Assembly (NCBI RefSeq): GCF_030580995.1
Contig: NZ_JAUQSZ010000009.1
Span: forward strand, 1-64,000
Direction: 5' to 3'
Length of the DNA: 64,000 nucleotides
DNA from: Sphingomonas immobilis
GTDB lineage: Bacteria > Pseudomonadota > Alphaproteobacteria > Sphingomonadales > Sphingomonadaceae
Shown piece by piece: positions 60,228-64,000 of the stretch. Under the pieces are notes generated by a model. The model was not told where the DNA came from, ran no database searches, and saw only the letters and a list, made by a program, of their open reading frames with translations. A program made the position numbers and the translations under genes. Position 1 is the stretch's first letter. Each line of letters begins with the position of its first letter.

Positions 60228-60515
60228 ATGATCCTCCTGCCCCTCCTCCTCGCCGGGCAGGCCGCCGAGACGCCGCCAGACGTCGTCGTGATGCACGACA
60301 AGCTCCGCAAGCTGCGCGTCAGCACGCAGCTCGACGCGCGCGGCCGGGTTCATGCCTGCGCCATCACCGTATCGAGCGGCGACCGCATGATCGACGAACG
60401 CGCCTGCCTCGCCACCCGCGACTGCGTGGCGGCCGGCAACCGCGACGGCGAGACGCTGGCGAACTGTGTCGATGCGAAGCTGGTGGCGTTCGTCCGCTCG
60501 GGGATGAGCGGATGA
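60228..60515 (+). CDS. small exported-like protein in the suf operon
   Basis: A 95-residue protein with a short hydrophobic N-terminus (MILLPLLLAGQAA) that may be a signal peptide. The body LDARGRVHACAITVSSGDRMIDERAC resembles the second half of TonB C-terminal domains (GxVxxCxVxxSSG...LDxxxC), with three more Cys nearby. It is too short for a full TonB. The function is unknown. It lies between sufB and sufC and overlaps the next small gene by four bases (ATGA). Confidence 0.65.
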   Translation: MILLPLLLAGQAAETPPDVVVMHDKLRKLRVSTQLDARGRVHACAITVSSGDRMIDERACLATRDCVAAGNRDGETLANCVDAKLVAFVRSGMSG

Positions 60516-60811
60516 GCGCGTCACTTAACGAGTTTGAGGGCTGGTTCTTGATCCCAACTATACTGTCGGGATTCATGACTACATTTTTGCTAGCATTTAA
60601 ATTCGTAAATGCAAAATTGGCGTACGTAACCGGGTTTCTTTGCGGATTTTTTTCGGCGCTTGTTGGGATTGTTGTTTTGTTCTCATCAAACTTCGCCAAT
60701 CTCGATTATGATCTGTTTATATTTCCTTTTCGCATCGTTCAATGCGGAGCCTTAGGAGTTGGGACCGGCTTGTTCGCGGCATTCTGCACCAAAGCAATTT
60801 GTGATCTTTAA
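60512..60811 (+). CDS. AT-rich small membrane protein inside suf operon
   Basis: A 99-residue protein with three predicted helices (WFLIPTILSGFMTTFLLAF, LAYVTGFLCGFFSALVGIVV, and GALGVGTGLFAAF near the end). Not recognised. Its DNA is visibly AT-richer and uses different codons from all other suf genes, suggesting foreign origin. ATG at 60512 overlaps the stop of the previous small gene, and sufC starts 17 bases after it, so it is probably co-expressed with suf. Confidence 0.65.
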   Translation: MSASLNEFEGWFLIPTILSGFMTTFLLAFKFVNAKLAYVTGFLCGFFSALVGIVVLFSSNFANLDYDLFIFPFRIVQCGALGVGTGLFAAFCTKAICDL

Positions 60812-60827
60812 GTGAAAAGACAATTTG

Positions 60828-61571
<744 letters not shown>

Positions 61572-61590
61572 CGAGCGCCACCCTCTCTTC

Positions 61591-61683
61591 CCGTCATGCT
61601 GAACTTGTTTCAGCATCCATCGTGCCGCAATTCCCGTCCGTGCCCGTGGAGGGATGGACCCTGAAACGAGTTCAGGGTGACGG
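61591..61683. repeat. CCGTCATGCTG-type palindromic repeat, copy 2
   Basis: The second copy of the element at 60114-60206, with arms CCGTCATGCTGAACTTGTTT and ACCCTGAAACGAGTTCAGGG-TGACGG. It fills the sufC-sufD gap. Its right end supplies part of the CGGAG ribosome site used by sufD. Confidence 0.88.
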
Positions 61684-61691
61684 AGCTTTTT

Positions 61692-62447
61692 GTGGCTGAC
61701 CTCGCGACTCTCCCTACCCGCCGCGACGAGGCGTGGCGGTACTCCGACCTGGAGGCCGTCGCCTCGGTCTGGCCACTCCCCGCGCCCGAACTGATCGAGG
61801 TCGCGGCCGGCGAGAGCGTCGCGCGCGTCATCGTGCAGGATGCGCCCGCCACCGGCACCGCGATCCGCGCCTACCGCGTCGTCCTCCACGCCGGCGCGAC
61901 CGCGACCTTCCATGTGCTCAACACCGGCGGGAAACTCGGCCGGGTCGAGATCGACGTTACCTGCCACGACGGCGCGCATTTCGAGCTTGGCGCGGCGATG
62001 CTCGGCACCGGCGACCAGACGCTCGAGATCGTCACCACGCTCAATCACATCGAACCCAACGCCACCTCGAACCAGATCGTCCGCTCGGTGCTGGGCGGGC
62101 GCGCGACGGGCAGCTATCTTGGCAAGGTCGCCGTCGCGCGCGACGCGCAAAAGACCGACGCCAGCCAGTCGGTGAAGGCGATGCTGCTCGATCGCACCGC
62201 GACCGCCAACGCCAAGCCCGAGCTGGAAATCTACGCCGACGACGTGAAGTGCGCGCACGGCGCGACCGTCGGCGAGCTGGACAAGACCGCGCTTTTCTAT
62301 CTCCAGAGCCGCGGCCTCCCCCCCGCCGAGGCCAAGACGCTGCTGCTGCGCGCCTTCGTCGGATCGGTGTTCGACGGCATAGCCGATGCGGACGAGCGCG
62401 AGGCCGTCGAAGCCGCGGCGCAGGCCGCGCTGGAGCGGATGCTGTGA
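61692..62447 (+). CDS. sufD: Fe-S cluster assembly protein SufD
   Basis: A 251-residue SufD, short compared with E. coli (423) but typical of sphingomonads. LPTRRDEAWRYSDLEAV is the N-terminal family motif, and the core beta-helix text ends with EIYADDVKCAHGATVGELDKTALFYLQSRGL, where Cys and His are cluster-assembly residues. GTG at 61692 has GGAG seven bases upstream; an earlier GTG at 61677 is less likely. It is the partner of SufB and SufC. Confidence 0.93.
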   Translation: MADLATLPTRRDEAWRYSDLEAVASVWPLPAPELIEVAAGESVARVIVQDAPATGTAIRAYRVVLHAGATATFHVLNTGGKLGRVEIDVTCHDGAHFELGAAMLGTGDQTLEIVTTLNHIEPNATSNQIVRSVLGGRATGSYLGKVAVARDAQKTDASQSVKAMLLDRTATANAKPELEIYADDVKCAHGATVGELDKTALFYLQSRGLPPAEAKTLLLRAFVGSVFDGIADADEREAVEAAAQAALERML

Positions 62448-62465
62448 GGGCAATGCGCAACCTGC

Positions 62466-62488
62466 TCCCCTCCCTGGAAGGGAGGAAG
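62466..62488 (+). promoter_or_regulatory. hairpin covering the sufS ribosome site
   Basis: CCTCCCT (62469-62475) pairs with AGGGAGG (62479-62485) around GGA. The right arm includes the GGAGG ribosome site for sufS, whose ATG is at 62494. Such a stem could lower sufS translation unless ribosomes finishing sufD open it. Confidence 0.55.
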
Positions 62489-62493
62489 AAGGC

Positions 62494-63705
62494 ATGAGCA
62501 CGATATCCGACACCCGCCCGCTCGACCGGCTCGCCGATTTCCCGGCCATCCGCGACGGCTGGGCCTATCTCGACACCGCCGCCACCGCGCAGAAGCCGAT
62601 AGCCGTGATCGACGCCATCGCGCGCGGATACGACACCACCTACGCCACCGTGCATCGCGGCGTGTATCAGCGCAGCGCCGACATGACGCTTGCGTTCGAG
62701 GCGGGCCGCAAGCGCGTGGCGCGCTTCCTCAATGCCGACGAGACCGAAGTGGTTTTCGTGCGCGGCGCGACCGAGGCGATCAATCTCGTCGCGCAGTGCT
62801 GGGCGCAAGAACAGCTCAAGCCCGGCGACCGCATCCTGCTCTCGCAGCTCGAGCATCACAGCAATATCGTGCCGTGGCAGATGGCGGCGGAAAAGACCGG
62901 CGCGGCGATCGACGTGGTGCCGCTCACGCCCGATCACCGCATCGATCTCGACGCGATGGCGGCGATGATCACCCCCGCGCACAAGCTCGTCGCGCTCGGC
63001 CATGTCTCGAACGTGCTTGGCTCGGTGCTCGACGCGAAGCGCGCGACCGAAATCGCCCATTCGGTCGGCGCGAAGATCCTGCTCGACGGCTGCCAGGCGG
63101 TGCCGCGCCTGCCCGTCGACGTGGCGGAGATCGGCTGCGATTTCTACGTCTTCTCGGGCCACAAGCTCTACGGCCCGACCGGCATCGGCGTGCTGTGGGG
63201 CCGCGCCGAATTGCTGGCGGCAATGCCCCCGTATCAGGGCGGCGGATCGATGATCGACCGCGTTACCTTCGCCAAGACCACCTACGCTCCCCCGCCCGGC
63301 CGCTTCGAAGCAGGGACGCCGCATATCGTCGGCGTGCTCGGGCTGCACGCCGCGATCGATTATGTCGACGCCATCGGGCTGGAGGCGATCCACACGCACG
63401 AGACGGAGCTCGTCGCACAGACGCGCGCGGCGCTGCGCGGCATCAACTCGGTCACGCTCTACGGGCCGGAGGATGCGGCCGGCATCGTCTCTTTCAGCAT
63501 CCAGGGGGTGCATCCGCACGACATCGGCACCATCTTGGACGAGGGGCATGTCGCCATCCGCGCCGGGCATCATTGCGCGCAGCCGCTGATGGACAGCCTT
63601 GGCATACCCGCGACGGCGCGGGCCAGTTTCGGGGTTTATAACGGCCCGCAGGATATCGAGGCGCTGGTGCGCGGGATCGAACGAGTAACGAGGATCTTCG
63701 GATGA
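62494..63705 (+). CDS. sufS: cysteine desulfurase SufS
   Basis: A 403-residue PLP enzyme that provides sulfur for cluster assembly. WAYLDTAATAQKP, TYATVHRGVYQRSADMT, FVRGATEAINLVAQ, the PLP-binding Lys in DFYVFSGHKLYGPTGIGVLW, and RAGHHCAQPLM with the catalytic Cys are intact. These identify a class II (SufS) desulfurase. No sufE or sufU partner is in view. The stop overlaps sufT (ATGA). Confidence 0.97.
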   Translation: MSTISDTRPLDRLADFPAIRDGWAYLDTAATAQKPIAVIDAIARGYDTTYATVHRGVYQRSADMTLAFEAGRKRVARFLNADETEVVFVRGATEAINLVAQCWAQEQLKPGDRILLSQLEHHSNIVPWQMAAEKTGAAIDVVPLTPDHRIDLDAMAAMITPAHKLVALGHVSNVLGSVLDAKRATEIAHSVGAKILLDGCQAVPRLPVDVAEIGCDFYVFSGHKLYGPTGIGVLWGRAELLAAMPPYQGGGSMIDRVTFAKTTYAPPPGRFEAGTPHIVGVLGLHAAIDYVDAIGLEAIHTHETELVAQTRAALRGINSVTLYGPEDAAGIVSFSIQGVHPHDIGTILDEGHVAIRAGHHCAQPLMDSLGIPATARASFGVYNGPQDIEALVRGIERVTRIFG

Positions 63706-64000
63706 ACGAGGAAAGCAGGATCGCGGTGGAAGAAGTCGAATCGGTCGATGCGCCGCCCAAGGCGCGCGTGGAGTCCGCCGATACCGGCCCGGCGCCCGGC
63801 ACGCTCGCCGAGAAGCTGGTGCGCAAGCGCGACTATCTCGAGGGCTTTCTGGCGCAAAAGCCCGAGGGCGGCGCATCGGGCGAGCCCGGCGGCGAACTCT
63901 ACGAGGCCGTCATCGCCGCGCTGAAGGAAATCTACGACCCGGAAATCCCGGTCAACATCTACGATCTCGGCCTGATCTACGGCGTCGAAGTGACGACGGA
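63702..64000 (+). CDS. sufT: SufT / DUF59 Fe-S assembly protein, cut by window edge
   Basis: The visible 99 residues begin with an acidic, disordered tail of about 65 residues (EEVESVDAPPKARVE, then KRDYLEGFLAQKP), followed by the MIP18/DUF59 domain start LYEAVIAALKEIYDPEIPVN and IYDLGLIYGVEV. DUF59 proteins assist Fe-S maturation. The ATG at 63702 overlaps the sufS stop. The gene continues past the window. Confidence 0.93.
   Translation, partial: MNEESRIAVEEVESVDAPPKARVESADTGPAPGTLAEKLVRKRDYLEGFLAQKPEGGASGEPGGELYEAVIAALKEIYDPEIPVNIYDLGLIYGVEVTT

Overview
The window is high-GC chromosomal DNA from an alphaproteobacterium, most likely a member of the Sphingomonadaceae (Sphingomonas or a close relative). 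This rests on gene content and order: an mdh-sucD-sucA-sucB-lpdA block, sdhCDA, a suf operon led by an Rrf2-type regulator and ending in sufT, DUF4893 and C13-peptidase genes, many RND/lipoprotein genes, CtrA-type boxes, and palindromic intergenic repeats such as the element that encodes VRPEPVEG. No rRNA, tRNA, CRISPR array or intact insertion sequence was seen.

Layout. Positions 1-2430 are accessory: three small overlapping genes of unknown function on the minus strand, a ParE-type toxin-antitoxin pair, and an AT-rich RelA/SpoT-domain gene. Positions 2.5-14.3 kb hold uvrA (with a palindromic repeat captured in frame), a hemerythrin-domain gene, two divergent lipoprotein genes sharing a CtrA-type box, a secreted RidA-like protein, a two-component system, a Tat-exported intradiol-dioxygenase-like lipoprotein, a TRIC channel and a lone DUF433 gene. 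Positions 14.4-22.1 kb are the TCA block lpdA-sucB-sucA-sucD-mdh, without sucC. Positions 22.2-33.2 kb contain an acyltransferase, a cold-shock gene with a likely small ORF behind it, zapE, a thioesterase, and sdhB separated from sdhCDA by a fabG-like gene, creD, a C13-family peptidase and a membrane protein.

Positions 33.4-36.2 kb are two tandem soluble chemoreceptor-like genes whose signalling halves are almost identical at DNA level. Positions 36.2-46.0 kb are mixed metabolism: SDR-prmA, phhA, a DUF2459-hydrolase pair, an HxlR regulator divergent from azoR, glpQ, and an xdhC-mocA-quinone reductase operon. Positions 46.2-52.1 kb encode a MexEF-OprN-like tripartite efflux pump with no regulator beside it. 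Then come an acyl-CoA synthetase, ggt, pyrD, an AraC-type regulator with a repeated operator-like motif, and from 58.1 kb to the end the suf iron-sulfur assembly operon (regulator, sufB, two extra small genes, sufC, sufD, sufS, sufT), with palindromic elements in most junctions.

How parts work together: the sdh, suc, mdh and lpdA products form much of the oxidative TCA cycle and depend on Fe-S clusters built by the suf products. No single obviously new multi-gene system is evident. The best candidates for follow-up are the RelA/SpoT-domain gene with an altered G-loop, the recently homogenised receptor pair, the AT-rich membrane gene inside suf, the repeated motif before the AraC gene with a nearby strong orphan terminator, and the spread of palindromic repeats into coding sequence.
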